Part shown: positions 1 through 8,991 of the stretch, piece after piece
How the letters are laid out: every line of letters starts with the position of its first letter
Numbering within the stretch: the first letter of the stretch is position 1
Source of the DNA: CAIVPM01 sp964477265
Lineage (GTDB): Bacteria; Bacteroidota; Bacteroidia; Chitinophagales; Chitinophagaceae
Length of the DNA: 64,000 bases
Assembly: GCA_964477265.1 (NCBI GenBank)
Contig: CAYZDJ010000007.1
Span: 62,001-126,000, forward strand
Reading direction: 5' to 3'
The notes under the pieces: model-generated
Databases searched by the model: none
Seen by the model: the letters and a program-made list of their open reading frames with translations, nothing else
What the model was told of the DNA's origin: nothing
Position numbers and translations under genes: made by a program

Positions 1-1
1 T

Positions 2-3000
2 TACAAGGCATTTACAAAAACAACAAACAGGTTTGACAATGCAAAAACATTGGAAATTATTAATACAAGATTGAAAATAAATAGCGATAGCTGCGAAGGC
101 AATAAAAATATGAAAGCCTTACGTACATTCATTTTGCGTAAAGCCATTGCTACAAAAACAGAAGCCATAAATGTGCCTGACCAGCCATTTAGAATGTTGG
201 TAAATTTTAGAAATACCCCTACCCTTTTTTACAGAATCATTAAGCTAAAAAATAAAATTGATAATGCAGACGACGAAGATGATTATAGCTACAATGATAA
301 ATTTTGGAGCAAGGTTGTAAATAGAAATTATGCAAAACAAGTTGAACAAAAATTGCCATCAATAAATGATTACCAGGAACATTCAACAGAAATAAAAATA
401 GATGCTTTGCCTGCTGGCAGCTATGCTATTTTATCAAGCACAAGCAAAAATTTTGATACCGAAAAAGATAAATTATGCTACCTGCAATTTACTGTTTCTG
501 GTTTAAGCTATATAGAAAACAATGGCGATTTGTTTGTTGTGGACAGAGACAATGGAAATCCCTTAGAAGCAGTAACTGTAAAGGTTTCAAGAAGCAGTTG
601 GAATAGCGAAAAACAAAAATCAGTTTGGTATGAAGTAGGCAAACTTATAACAGATAAAAATGGATTTGCGAGTGTAAAGAAATTGAAGAATAATGACAAG
701 TACAATTTGACTTATACATTTATTAAAAAAGGAGACACGCTTATTAGCACCAATAATAATTATTATGAAAGTGTTAATAGTGCAGATACAAGGACAAATA
801 CTGAAACAGAAAAAGACAATGCAGTAATTCATTTTTATACTGATAGAAGCATTTACAGGCCAGGGCAAACTGTGTTTTTTAAGGGCATTGCCACTACAAA
901 AAGCAAAAATGCAATTGATGCAAAACTGTTTTTAAGTATGCCAAAAAACAAAGTATATTTAAGAGATGTAAATGGCAAAAACATTGATACCATTGACATA
1001 CAGCTTAATGAATATGGTAGCTTCAATGGCAAGTTTATTTTACCATTAAATGCACTTACTGGTAGTTTTAGCCTGATGACAGAAAACAGTAATGGCTACA
1101 TAAACTTTAATGTGGAAGAATATAAACGACCTAAATTTTTTGTTGATTTTGACAAGCAAAAAAATACATACAAATTAAATGATAGCATAAAAATTACTGG
1201 TAATGCCAAAGCTTATGCTGGTAATAATATTGATGGAGCAAAAGTTGCTTATACTGTTACACGCAAAGCAAGATTTGAAAATTACTGGATGTATTGGAGA
1301 ATGCCACAACCCAATAGTGCGGCAAAACAAATGGCAAATGGAGAAATGAAAACAGATGCACAAGGCAAATTTAATATTACGTTTAAAGCCATGCCAGATG
1401 AAGATGTTGATAGAAACACCAACCCTATTTTTGACTATGAAATTACTGCAAGTGTAACAGATATTAATGGCGAAACGAGAGAAAGTTCAACTGCAATTTC
1501 TGTTGGTTACAATTCAATAATTTTAAAGATTGATGTGCCAGAAAAAGTTGATGCAACTGATTTTATCAATATTAAATTAAGTGCTACAAACCTTGCTGGT
1601 GAAAGCATTGCTGCAAAACTTGATATTAAAATTGTTGCTTTACAAACACCAACAAGATTAATAAGAAACAGGTTTTGGAACAGACCAGACACTTTTGTTT
1701 TAACACAAGATGAATACATAAAAAGTTTTCCTTATGATGAATATGATAATGAAACAGACAAGTTGAGTTGGAAAGAAAAAGAAACAATACTAAAAGACAC
1801 AGTTAGTACATATAACGATTTACGAACTACGATTTACGATTTTAAAAACAAGTTTACAATTACAAATTCCCAATTACTAATTACAATAACTACAAAAGAC
1901 AATGAGGGTAATAAAATTGAATCAAAAGCATTTGTTGAAGTTACAAATAAAAATAGTTTGCCTTATCCACAGTATCATTCTGCTACAAAAGGTAAAACAA
2001 GTGTTAAGGCTGGAGATACTGCAAACATTGGCTTTGCAACAAATGCACAAAATATTTTTGTGTTAAAAGATTTGGTAATAAATAATAACAAACCCAATGA
2101 AGAATTTTTAAAAAACAACTATTCTTTTGAGCAAATCAGCAATAATTTTAATTGGAGTAAACAGCTTGAAAACGATGCTACAAAAGGTTTTGGAATGTAT
2201 TATGCTTTTGTAAAAAACAATAGATTTTACAGTGGTGGCAGCAGTATTGAATTGATAAAACCAAGCAAAAAACTAAACATTACTTATGGCACATTTAGAA
2301 ATAAAACCTTGCCAGGCAGTAAGGAAACTTATAGCATAAAAGTAAGTGGAGAGACTGGTGAAAAGCTTGCTGCTGAAGTATTAACTGCAATGTACGATGC
2401 AAGCCTTGACCAGTTTAGAATGCATAATTGGACTATACCAAATTTTGATGACTATGAAGATTATTGGGCAAACTTTAGTTTCAAAATAAGTGATAAGTCT
2501 TCATTTGCAAAATACAGTAATGATGGAATGGATGAATTAGATACTTATGATAAGTACAATAAACTTGGAATGAGCACTAATAATTTAGAATTTTATTTTA
2601 ATAAATATTACTTAGGCAAATACAGAACATATGCTTGGTCCTTTGGCACTTATGCAATTAAAGATTTATCAGGTAGTTCAATAGGTGTTAGAAGTAATTG
2701 GGCTGCAAATGATGCAACATTTAAATATAGTGCATCTCCAGCTAAAATAGAAGTTGCACAGTTTACACCACCAAAAATTATTGGTGAAGAACATAAATTA
2801 CTAAACCCAACTGTAGATGAGTCTAATAAAAATGAAGCAGTTCAAAAAACACCGAACAATGACCATCAAACTCAAATTCGTAAGAACTTCAACGAAAAAG
2901 CATTCTTTTTTCCAAATGTTTATGCAGATAGCAATGGCAACTATACTTTTAGTTTCACCATGCCTGAAGCACTTACAAAATGGAAATGGTTGAGCCTGGC

Positions 3001-5281
3001 TCATACAAAGAATTTAGAGTTTGGATTAAGTGAAAATACTGTGGTAACTACAAAGCCAATTATGGTGCAACCCAATGCACCACGCTTTTTGCGTGAAGGA
3101 GATGTAATGGAATTTACTGCAAAAATTGCCAATACAACAGACAAAGAAATTACTGGTTCGGCAACTTTAGAATTGATTGATGCAATAACTGGCAATAGTG
3201 TTGATGGCTTGTTTAACAATGTATTTCCATTGCAATATTTTACTGTAGCTGCCAATCAAAGCAGTGTAGTTAAGTTTCCTATACAAGTGCCTATGAACTT
3301 TGCAAAACCTTTAACATACAGAGTTGTAGCAAACACCTCCCCTATTGGGGGAGGCTGGGTGGGGGCTGATGGTGAAGAAAATACTTTGCCTGTGTTAACC
3401 AACAAAATTTTCTTAACTGAAAGTTTACCTATTTATGTAAAATCTAATGAGCAAAGTAAAACCATTGATTTAAAACCTTTGTTCAATACTGCAAGCAACA
3501 GAAGTGGCGAAACAATTACTGTAGAATATACATCAAATCCTGTTTGGAATGTGGTGCAAGCATTGCCATACTTAATGGAATATCCTTATGAATGTGCTGA
3601 GCAAACATTTAACAGGTTCTTTGCAAATGCAATGGCATCAAGCATTATAAACAATAATAAAAATATAAAACGTGCTGTTGAAAAATGGAAAGCAGAAAGT
3701 CCTTCCCTTTTGGGGAAGGGTTGGGATGGGGCTTTAAGCAAGCTGCAAAACAACGAAGAATTGAAAGCATTGATATTAACTGAAACGCCTTGGGTACTTG
3801 ATGCTGAAAGTGAAGTGGAGCAACAAAAACGTTTAGCCTTATTACTTGATTTAGATAAAATGCAAAGCAACATTAACACCACTATTGAAAAATTAAAGAA
3901 CAAGCAATTAAGCAATGGTGCATTTAGTTGGTTTGATGGTGGCAGGGAAAATGATTATATTACTCAATACATTGCTACAGGCATTGGTAAGTTAAAATTA
4001 ATAAATGCCCTGAATAAAGCACAGCAAAAACAATTAGATGCAATTGCCACCAAAGCCTTGCTGTATCTAGATAGTAGAATGGAAAGGGATTATAAAAACT
4101 ATATAGCAAGTTTAAAAAATACAAAAAACAAATCTATCTTTTGGGGTAATAGTTTAGACGTAAATTATTGGTATATGAGAAGTATGTTTACGAATAATAA
4201 ATTATCTGCAACCTTATTAAATGCACAAAAATTATTTACTGATAATGCAACAAAAAACTGGACAAAGGAAAGTGTGTATATGCAAGGTATGATTGCTATT
4301 GCTTTAAACAGGTTAGATAATAAAAATCTGTTGTCGAAAAAAATATTAAACAGCATTAAAGAAAATGCAGTTGAAGACACAGCTAAAGGAACAATGTACT
4401 GGAAGCAAAATGAGTATTGCTATTATTGGTATCAAAATAATTTTGAAACACAGGCATTATTAATAGAAGCATTTAATGAGATAGCAAAAGACAATGCAAG
4501 CATTGACAAAATGAAAACCTGGTTGATATTGAACAAACAAACCAATCGCTGGAATTCAACAATAGCAACAAGTGCAGCTTGCTATGCTATATTAAACTAT
4601 GGTAGCAACTGGGTAAATAACCAGCAAACTACTGAAGTAAGGATTGCTGATAAAGTAATTAAAAGCAATGATGCTAATGCCGGTTATTTAAAAGCAAAAC
4701 TGGATGATATAACTGTAAATAAAATTGTTGAAAGCAGCCAACCTCAAATCATAATCAAACAATCAAACAATCAAACAATCAACAATAGCCCAAGCTATGG
4801 TGCTGTGTATTTTCAATACTTTGCAGATGTTAATGATGTAAAATCATCAACTAAAAATGCACCACTAACTTTAGTAAAAAAACTATTTATTGAAAAAAAC
4901 AATGGCACTAAAAAAGTGTTGGAACCAGTTAATGATAATGAAGAATTAAATATCGGAGATAAGCTGATTATAAGAATAGAACTGCGTTGCGACAGGGAAA
5001 TGGAGTTTTTACATTTAAAAGATATGAGAGCTGCAAACACAGAGCCTACAAATGTTTTAAGTGGTTATAAATGGCAGGAAGGTTTGGGATATTATGAAAG
5101 TACAAGAGATGCCAGCACAAACTTTTTTATAGATAATATGCAACGCGGCACTTATGTTTTTGAATATCCTTTATTCATAACACATAGTGGCAATTACAGT
5201 GTAGGACTGGCTTCTATACAATGTATGTATGCACCAGAATTTACAAGCCACAGCAATGGAATAAAGATTAGAGTGAAATAA
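2..5281 (+). CDS. Alpha-2-macroglobulin family protein (5' end outside window)
   Basis: Large secreted or periplasmic protease-trap protein of the bacterial alpha-2-macroglobulin family. The frame is open from base 2, so the real start and any signal peptide lie upstream; the TTG at 50 is not a convincing start. An MG2-type hallmark (FYTDRSIYRPGQTV) lies near residue 260 counted from base 50, an MG7-like stretch (PEALTKWKWLSLAHT) near 980, and the thioester motif PYECAEQT near 1180 (Cys codon 3593-3595), followed by an all-alpha thioester-domain region and a C-terminal beta domain. The Cys-x-Glu-Gln motif is intact, so covalent trapping is plausible. Unusually, at least four repeat-like DNA segments (1814-1890, 3336-3367, 3701-3733, 4753-4784) are translated within the gene. 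It converges on rsmI. Family assignment is firm; the substrate is unknown. Confidence 0.93.
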   Translation, partial: YKAFTKTTNRFDNAKTLEIINTRLKINSDSCEGNKNMKALRTFILRKAIATKTEAINVPDQPFRMLVNFRNTPTLFYRIIKLKNKIDNADDEDDYSYNDKFWSKVVNRNYAKQVEQKLPSINDYQEHSTEIKIDALPAGSYAILSSTSKNFDTEKDKLCYLQFTVSGLSYIENNGDLFVVDRDNGNPLEAVTVKVSRSSWNSEKQKSVWYEVGKLITDKNGFASVKKLKNNDKYNLTYTFIKKGDTLISTNNNYYESVNSADTRTNTETEKDNAVIHFYTDRSIYRPGQTVFFKGIATTKSKNAIDAKLFLSMPKNKVYLRDVNGKNIDTIDIQLNEYGSFNGKFILPLNALTGSFSLMTENSNGYINFNVEEYKRPKFFVDFDKQKNTYKLNDSIKITGNAKAYAGNNIDGAKVAYTVTRKARFENYWMYWRMPQPNSAAKQMANGEMKTDAQGKFNITFKAMPDEDVDRNTNPIFDYEITASVTDINGETRESSTAISVGYNSIILKIDVPEKVDATDFINIKLSATNLAGESIAAKLDIKIVALQTPTRLIRNRFWNRPDTFVLTQDEYIKSFPYDEYDNETDKLSWKEKETILKDTVSTYNDLRTTIYDFKNKFTITNSQLLITITTKDNEGNKIESKAFVEVTNKNSLPYPQYHSATKGKTSVKAGDTANIGFATNAQNIFVLKDLVINNNKPNEEFLKNNYSFEQISNNFNWSKQLENDATKGFGMYYAFVKNNRFYSGGSSIELIKPSKKLNITYGTFRNKTLPGSKETYSIKVSGETGEKLAAEVLTAMYDASLDQFRMHNWTIPNFDDYEDYWANFSFKISDKSSFAKYSNDGMDELDTYDKYNKLGMSTNNLEFYFNKYYLGKYRTYAWSFGTYAIKDLSGSSIGVRSNWAANDATFKYSASPAKIEVAQFTPPKIIGEEHKLLNPTVDESNKNEAVQKTPNNDHQTQIRKNFNEKAFFFPNVYADSNGNYTFSFTMPEALTKWKWLSLAHTKNLEFGLSENTVVTTKPIMVQPNAPRFLREGDVMEFTAKIANTTDKEITGSATLELIDAITGNSVDGLFNNVFPLQYFTVAANQSSVVKFPIQVPMNFAKPLTYRVVANTSPIGGGWVGADGEENTLPVLTNKIFLTESLPIYVKSNEQSKTIDLKPLFNTASNRSGETITVEYTSNPVWNVVQALPYLMEYPYECAEQTFNRFFANAMASSIINNNKNIKRAVEKWKAESPSLLGKGWDGALSKLQNNEELKALILTETPWVLDAESEVEQQKRLALLLDLDKMQSNINTTIEKLKNKQLSNGAFSWFDGGRENDYITQYIATGIGKLKLINALNKAQQKQLDAIATKALLYLDSRMERDYKNYIASLKNTKNKSIFWGNSLDVNYWYMRSMFTNNKLSATLLNAQKLFTDNATKNWTKESVYMQGMIAIALNRLDNKNLLSKKILNSIKENAVEDTAKGTMYWKQNEYCYYWYQNNFETQALLIEAFNEIAKDNASIDKMKTWLILNKQTNRWNSTIATSAACYAILNYGSNWVNNQQTTEVRIADKVIKSNDANAGYLKAKLDDITVNKIVESSQPQIIIKQSNNQTINNSPSYGAVYFQYFADVNDVKSSTKNAPLTLVKKLFIEKNNGTKKVLEPVNDNEELNIGDKLIIRIELRCDREMEFLHLKDMRAANTEPTNVLSGYKWQEGLGYYESTRDASTNFFIDNMQRGTYVFEYPLFITHSGNYSVGLASIQCMYAPEFTSHSNGIKIRVK
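1814..1890. repeat. Word-like tacgattt/ttacaatt repeat translated in the A2M gene
   Basis: Iterated words acgatttacg, ctacgatttacgatttt and acaattacaaattcc lie here. The same words (tacgatttta, aatttacgattt, aaatcgtaatttgtaatt) make up the intergenic repeat at 17003-17089. Inside the A2M gene the segment stays open and encodes a low-complexity stretch rich in T, I, N and Y. Confidence 0.6.
3336..3367 (+). repeat. In-frame G-rich palindromic element, copy 1
   Basis: CCTCCCC-tatt-GGGGGAGG hairpin followed by a G-rich tail (ctgggtgggggct). It encodes SPIGGGWVGA in frame inside the A2M gene. It matches the element at 3701-3733 in length, order and tail, and contrasts sharply with the AT-rich surroundings. 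Confidence 0.75.
3701..3733 (+). repeat. In-frame G-rich palindromic element, copy 2
   Basis: CCTTCCC-ttttg-GGGAAGG hairpin followed by gttgggatggggct. It encodes PSLLGKGWDGA in frame in the A2M gene. Same orientation and same reading frame as copy 1, 365 bases downstream of it. Confidence 0.75.
4753..4784. repeat. 8-base microsatellite (aatcaaac) inside the A2M gene
   Basis: Three perfect tandem copies of aatcaaac plus a degenerate fourth, encoding an N/Q-rich stretch (IIIKQSNNQTINNS). The period of eight is not a multiple of three, so gain or loss of one unit would shift the frame about 165 codons before the stop. Confidence 0.7.
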
Positions 5282-5302
5282 ATTGTATTGTAATTAAATA
5301 AT

Positions 5303-5347
5303 AGAAATTGTGATTATTCTTGCCCAGCAACAATAATCACAATTTCT
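5303..5347. terminator. Bidirectional terminator-like hairpin overlapping the end of rsmI
   Basis: Perfect 16-bp stem (5303-5318 with 5332-5347) and a 13-base loop between the convergent A2M and rsmI genes. The right arm and loop are the last codons of rsmI, so the hairpin is partly coding. The T-rich flanks are weak on the plus strand. Confidence 0.6.
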
Positions 5348-5979
5348 CCTTTAACTTCTTTTTGTTTAAAATATGCTGCAACTTCTTGTAAAGTGCCACG
5401 TTTATTTTCTTCAAACATTTTTGAAAGTTCTCTGCTTACACAACACAACCTTTCTGCACCAAAATATTCTATAAAGTTTTCTAATGTTTTTACAAGCCTG
5501 TAAGGGCTTTCATAAAAAATCATGGTGCGTTCTTCTGTGGCTAATTGCTTAAGTAACGTTTGCCTTCCTTTTTTTAAAGGTAAAAATCCTTCAAATGTAA
5601 AACGATTTGTTGTTAAGCCACTGTTTACCAAAGCTGGCACAAAAGCAGTTGCTCCTGGCAAGCATTCAACTTTAATATTTTGTTTAATACACTCTCTTAC
5701 TAAAAGAAAAGCAGGATCGCTGATAGCTGGTGTGCCTGCATCTGTAATTAACGCAAAGCTTTTACCAACTTGCATTTGAGACACAAGGTGCTCAACAATT
5801 TTATGTTCGTTATGTTGATGATAAGGTGATGTTGGCTTTTGAATATTGTAATGTTGCAATAGCTTAGATGAAGTTCTTGTATCCTCACATAAAATAACAT
5901 CAACACTATGCAATACTTCAATACTGCGTAGTGTAATATCTTTTAAATTACCAACAGGTGTGGGAACAAGGTAGAGCAT
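5314..5979 (-). CDS. rsmI: 16S rRNA (cytidine(1402)-2'-O)-methyltransferase
   Basis: Uses S-adenosylmethionine to 2'-O-methylate C1402 in the decoding centre of 16S rRNA. The 221-residue protein begins MLYLVPTPVGNLKDITLR and carries CEDTRTSSKLL and ITDAGTPAISDPA, the tetrapyrrole-methylase-fold signatures of RsmI; PGATAFVPALVNSG and ESPYRL follow. It is slightly shorter than the E. coli protein, as is common in Bacteroidota, and ends just after the core domain (IVIIVAGQE). It is last in a minus-strand run downstream of pssA, separated by 72 bases holding a cgcaaag repeat. The C-terminal codons double as one arm of a hairpin. Confidence 0.95.
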   Translation of the reverse strand: MLYLVPTPVGNLKDITLRSIEVLHSVDVILCEDTRTSSKLLQHYNIQKPTSPYHQHNEHKIVEHLVSQMQVGKSFALITDAGTPAISDPAFLLVRECIKQNIKVECLPGATAFVPALVNSGLTTNRFTFEGFLPLKKGRQTLLKQLATEERTMIFYESPYRLVKTLENFIEYFGAERLCCVSRELSKMFEENKRGTLQEVAAYFKQKEVKGEIVIIVAGQE

Positions 5980-6002
5980 TTATAATTTAGTATTTTAAGA
6001 AA

Positions 6003-6039
6003 TTTCACGCAAAGCAACAAAGAAGCAAAGACGCAAAGA
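6003..6039. repeat. cgcaaag intergenic repeat, half copy
   Basis: ttcacgcaaag followed by repeats of caaag/gcaaag, almost filling the rsmI-pssA gap. Matches the left half of the fuller copies at 6834-6907 and 50805-50876; no right arm is seen. Confidence 0.65.
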
Positions 6040-6051
6040 TTTTTGTTTGCA

Positions 6052-6822
6052 CTATTGTTTATCTTTTTTATTAAACATCAAACTCACAACAACATAAATA
6101 AGAAACCCAACAGGCACTGCAATCCATTTTAAAAATATTGCAGTTATTAAACTTGTAATTAATATAATTATAAATGGCAGTAATTTTTGAAATGTTACTC
6201 CCTTAAATTTTAATGCAAGCATTGGCAATGTAGAAACCATTAAGTAACTTACAACTAAAATAACACCATACCAAAACCATTTATTCATCAATAATTCATA
6301 TACCCAGGTTGCGTTTGATTGATGATATATTAAGGGAAAAGCAGAAATTAATAAACCAGCAGCTGGTATTGGAACACCTTTAAATCCTGTACTTTGCGTG
6401 GTGTCTATATTAAATCTTGCTAAACGATAAGCACCAGCACAAGCAATAATAAATGCTAATGAAAGCCATATTGCATTTATGTTTAACCCATCAATTTCCT
6501 GTGCATAACTTAATCGCAAAAACTGATACACAATCATACTTGGTGCAACACCAAAACTTACAACATCTGCTAAGCTATCAAGTTGTTTTCCCATTTCACT
6601 TGATGCGTTTAAAAGCCTTGCAACAAATCCATCTAAAAAATCTATAATAGCTGCAATGCCTATAAACATTGAGGCATACACCATTTTCTCTGGTATATCA
6701 ACTACTTGTTGCATGTTATCATCAACACTTATCATCAAGCCACTTTGCATAATGCAAACAATAGCAAGGCAACCAAAGAATAAGTTTAGTAATGTAAATA
6801 TGTTTGGTATTTGTTTGATCAT
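6052..6822 (-). CDS. pssA: CDP-diacylglycerol--serine O-phosphatidyltransferase
   Basis: Integral membrane enzyme that makes phosphatidylserine from CDP-diacylglycerol and serine, the first step to phosphatidylethanolamine. The CDP-alcohol phosphotransferase motif is complete: D64-G65, A68-R69, G78, D82 and D86 in DFLDGFVARLL and GKQLDSLADVVSFG. The 256 residues hold about seven hydrophobic segments, the normal size for the Gram-positive/Bacteroidota-type enzyme. The start MIKQIPNIFTLLNLFFG is typical of the family. It lies between pepP and rsmI on the minus strand, and both flanking gaps are filled by related cgcaaag repeats. Substrate assignment to serine is by overall family resemblance and is strong. 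Confidence 0.94.
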   Translation of the reverse strand: MIKQIPNIFTLLNLFFGCLAIVCIMQSGLMISVDDNMQQVVDIPEKMVYASMFIGIAAIIDFLDGFVARLLNASSEMGKQLDSLADVVSFGVAPSMIVYQFLRLSYAQEIDGLNINAIWLSLAFIIACAGAYRLARFNIDTTQSTGFKGVPIPAAGLLISAFPLIYHQSNATWVYELLMNKWFWYGVILVVSYLMVSTLPMLALKFKGVTFQKLLPFIIILITSLITAIFLKWIAVPVGFLIYVVVSLMFNKKDKQ

Positions 6823-6833
6823 TTTTTATTTTT

Positions 6834-6907
6834 TTCACGCAAAGAAACAAAGTATGCAAAGCTCGCAAAGGCTTTGTTTCTTGGTTGTCTTAGTGTCTTG
6901 GTGTGAA
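6834..6907. repeat. cgcaaag inverted repeat, full copy
   Basis: Left end ttcacgcaaagaaacaaag, right end tgtcttagtgtcttggtgtgaa: an imperfect inverted repeat that occupies nearly the whole 89-base gap between pepP and pssA. It aligns end to end with 50805-50876. Confidence 0.75.
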
Positions 6908-6911
6908 ATAA

Positions 6912-8198
6912 CTACTTCATCAACCTTTCAATCTCTTCAACAGTAATAGGAATATTCTTCATTAAATCAACACTTCCTGTTTTTGTCAACCACAAATTGT
7001 TCTCAATTCTTATTCCCATTTTCTCTTCTTCAATGTAAATACCAGGTTCAACAGTCAAAAGCATTCCAGCTTGTAAAGGACTTGTACGTGTTCCTAAATC
7101 ATGCACATCAATTCCTAAATGATGGCTGATGCCGTGATACAAATACTTTCTGTAAGCTCTGTTATTTTCATCTTCATTTTTTACATCTGCCTTAGTAAGC
7201 AAGCCAATTTTTATAAATTGTTTCGTTGCCTCCTCTCCTACTTTATCAGTGTAATCAACTACACTTATACCAACTTTTAAAATAGATTTTGCATAATTAT
7301 GTAAATGCAAACAAGCATTATATACTTCTTTCTGGCGTTTAGTAAACTTGCCATTTACTGGAATTGTTCTTGTTAAATCTGCATTATAACCACCATAGCT
7401 TGCACCAAAGTCCATCAATATCAAATCACCATCTCTACACTCCTGATTGTTGTTAATGTAGTGCAATATTCTAGCATTATCCCCACTAGCAATAATACTT
7501 CCATAAGCTTCGCCAGTTGCACGCTGGCGTAAAAACTGATGCATAATTTCAGCCTCAATTTCATATTCCATTACTCCAGGTTTTATGAACTTAAGTAAAT
7601 GCCTGAAAGTGTTTTCAGTAATATCACAAGCACGTTGCATTACAACTACTTCTTCTTTGGTTTTAATGCCACGCAAGTCTTTAAATATTTTTGCTGCACG
7701 TAAATAATTGTGCAAAGGATAACGAGATTTCATTTCATCAATCAAACGATAATCTCTTGTTCTTACCAAACTTGCTTTTCTGTCATTCTCATTACTATCT
7801 AGATAAATATTATCAGCAAGATGAATCAAAGGTTGTAGAAAAGCTTCTAAACTATCAAGCCACACAATTGTTTGAATACCACTGATAGCTTGTGCTTCAG
7901 CAGTTCTTAATCTTTTGCCATCCCATTTTTCTTTTAATTCATTTGGACGAACCAACACTAATACTTCTCTATACTTTGCATCAACATTATCAGGAAAAAG
8001 AATAATCATAGAATCTTCCTGCTCAATACCTGTTAACCAAAATAAATTGCTGTTGAATTTATATTTGTATAATGCATCTCCATTTGTTGGCACTTCATCA
8101 TTACTGCCAAATATAGCAATACTATTAGGCTGCATTTGTTTTATAAAACGCTTACGATTGTTGATGAAAATTTGATTATTGAGTTGTTCGTATTTCAT
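6912..8198 (-). CDS. Xaa-Pro aminopeptidase (aminopeptidase P family, M24B)
   Basis: Cytosolic dimetal peptidase removing N-terminal residues that precede proline. The N-terminal AMP_N creatinase-like domain (about residues 1-165) is followed by the pita-bread catalytic domain. The metal ligands are visible in order: the Asp residues in LILMDFGASYGGYNADLTRT, His in YHGISHHLGIDVHD, Glu in LTVEPGIYIEEE, and Glu in GIRIENNLW. Length 428 is normal. No signal peptide. It is the first gene of the pepP-pssA-rsmI run; a TATCTTGC box lies 29 bases upstream of the ATG. It could equally be named PepP or PepQ-like; the full AMP_N domain favours PepP. Confidence 0.93.
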   Translation of the reverse strand: MKYEQLNNQIFINNRKRFIKQMQPNSIAIFGSNDEVPTNGDALYKYKFNSNLFWLTGIEQEDSMIILFPDNVDAKYREVLVLVRPNELKEKWDGKRLRTAEAQAISGIQTIVWLDSLEAFLQPLIHLADNIYLDSNENDRKASLVRTRDYRLIDEMKSRYPLHNYLRAAKIFKDLRGIKTKEEVVVMQRACDITENTFRHLLKFIKPGVMEYEIEAEIMHQFLRQRATGEAYGSIIASGDNARILHYINNNQECRDGDLILMDFGASYGGYNADLTRTIPVNGKFTKRQKEVYNACLHLHNYAKSILKVGISVVDYTDKVGEEATKQFIKIGLLTKADVKNEDENNRAYRKYLYHGISHHLGIDVHDLGTRTSPLQAGMLLTVEPGIYIEEEKMGIRIENNLWLTKTGSVDLMKNIPITVEEIERLMK

Positions 8199-8226
8199 AT
8201 TAAAGTGAATAGTTAAATTAAGTGTT

Positions 8227-8234
8227 GCAAGATA
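8227..8234 (-). promoter_or_regulatory. Putative -7 box for the aminopeptidase gene
   Basis: Minus strand reads TATCTTGC, close to the Bacteroidota -7 consensus TAnnTTTG, 29 bases before the ATG at 8198. No clear -33 element. Confidence 0.35.
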
Positions 8235-8279
8235 AGGAACGTAAGTTTTTTATCGAATAGTTTTATTAGAAAGTTTAAC

Positions 8280-8903
8280 TTAACTGTTATAAAACTCTTT
8301 CATAGCATCAGCCACAGAATTGTCATTATTATTTTTACTCTTATTCAAATGCTCAATGATATTATTTCTGCTTTCTTCATCCCTGTTTTGGCTTAGCTTA
8401 AATACGTGCTGCAATTCTGTAATTTCAATTTCAATACCCACAATAGCTTTCATATTATCGCTCACATATTTTTCATCCATTTTATGCACAAGCGATGGTG
8501 AGTCAGGATTATTTTCAAACTTACTGGTAAGTTTGGTTAATAAATTATACAAAAATGTATCATCCATAAATTTAATAATTCCACTAGCATGCACAGCCTG
8601 ATAATTAATTGTACTACCAACATTTTTTGCCACATAGTTTGAAGCACTAACATAAGCTGGCGTTTTACTAAATATGGCTAATACATTGTTGTTATTTTCA
8701 AATGCAGTTGCATGATTTTGTTTACGCATTATATGTGCCTGTAAAAAAAATTTACCATCTCTTTCATCAAACATAACAGGAATGTGCGTTGCTACTGGTT
8801 TGCCTTCAACATCAACGCCACAAAGTATTATAAATGGATTTGCCTTCATAAAAGCAATTACATCATCATTACTATTTGCTTTATAATATGGAAGATTGTA
8901 CAT
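8280..8903 (-). CDS. PaiB-type FMN-binding protein (putative negative transcriptional regulator)
   Basis: Split-barrel flavin-binding protein of the PaiB family. The sequence shows the family pattern: start MYNLPYY, then IILCGVDVEGKPVATHIPV, HIMRKQNHATAFENN and VSASNYV, with GIEIEITELQHVFKLSQNR near the C-terminus. The ATG at 8903 is preferred over an upstream in-frame start at 8948 because the extra 15 residues would overlap the rplY terminator (8940-8972) and precede the conserved MYN start. Length is then 207 residues, normal for PaiB. In Bacillus PaiB is linked to repression of sporulation and degradative enzymes; whether the Bacteroidota protein regulates transcription or is simply a flavoprotein cannot be told. 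Confidence 0.85.
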   Translation of the reverse strand: MYNLPYYKANSNDDVIAFMKANPFIILCGVDVEGKPVATHIPVMFDERDGKFFLQAHIMRKQNHATAFENNNNVLAIFSKTPAYVSASNYVAKNVGSTINYQAVHASGIIKFMDDTFLYNLLTKLTSKFENNPDSPSLVHKMDEKYVSDNMKAIVGIEIEITELQHVFKLSQNRDEESRNNIIEHLNKSKNNNDNSVADAMKEFYNS

Positions 8904-8939
8904 ATTAATATTTTGCAGTAAAAATAGTTGCCTAAAAAC

Positions 8940-8972
8940 AAAAGCCACTCAACTATTTGTTAAGTGGCTTTT
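8940..8972 (-). terminator. Rho-independent terminator of rplY
   Basis: Stem aaaagccact/agtggctttt (8940-8949 with 8963-8972), 20 bases beyond the rplY stop on the minus strand, with an A-run on the plus strand that gives U residues in the transcript. Confidence 0.75.
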
Positions 8973-8991
8973 TAAATAAATAAAGTTGAAA

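Noticed and set aside
3586..3915. 109-codon minus-strand ORF opposite the A2M gene
   Set aside because: It lies fully opposite a strongly supported gene, has a Ser/Phe-rich antisense-type composition and no family motif.
8904..8948. N-terminal extension of the PaiB-like protein
   Set aside because: The extension overlaps the rplY terminator stem, and homologues start at the MYN methionine.
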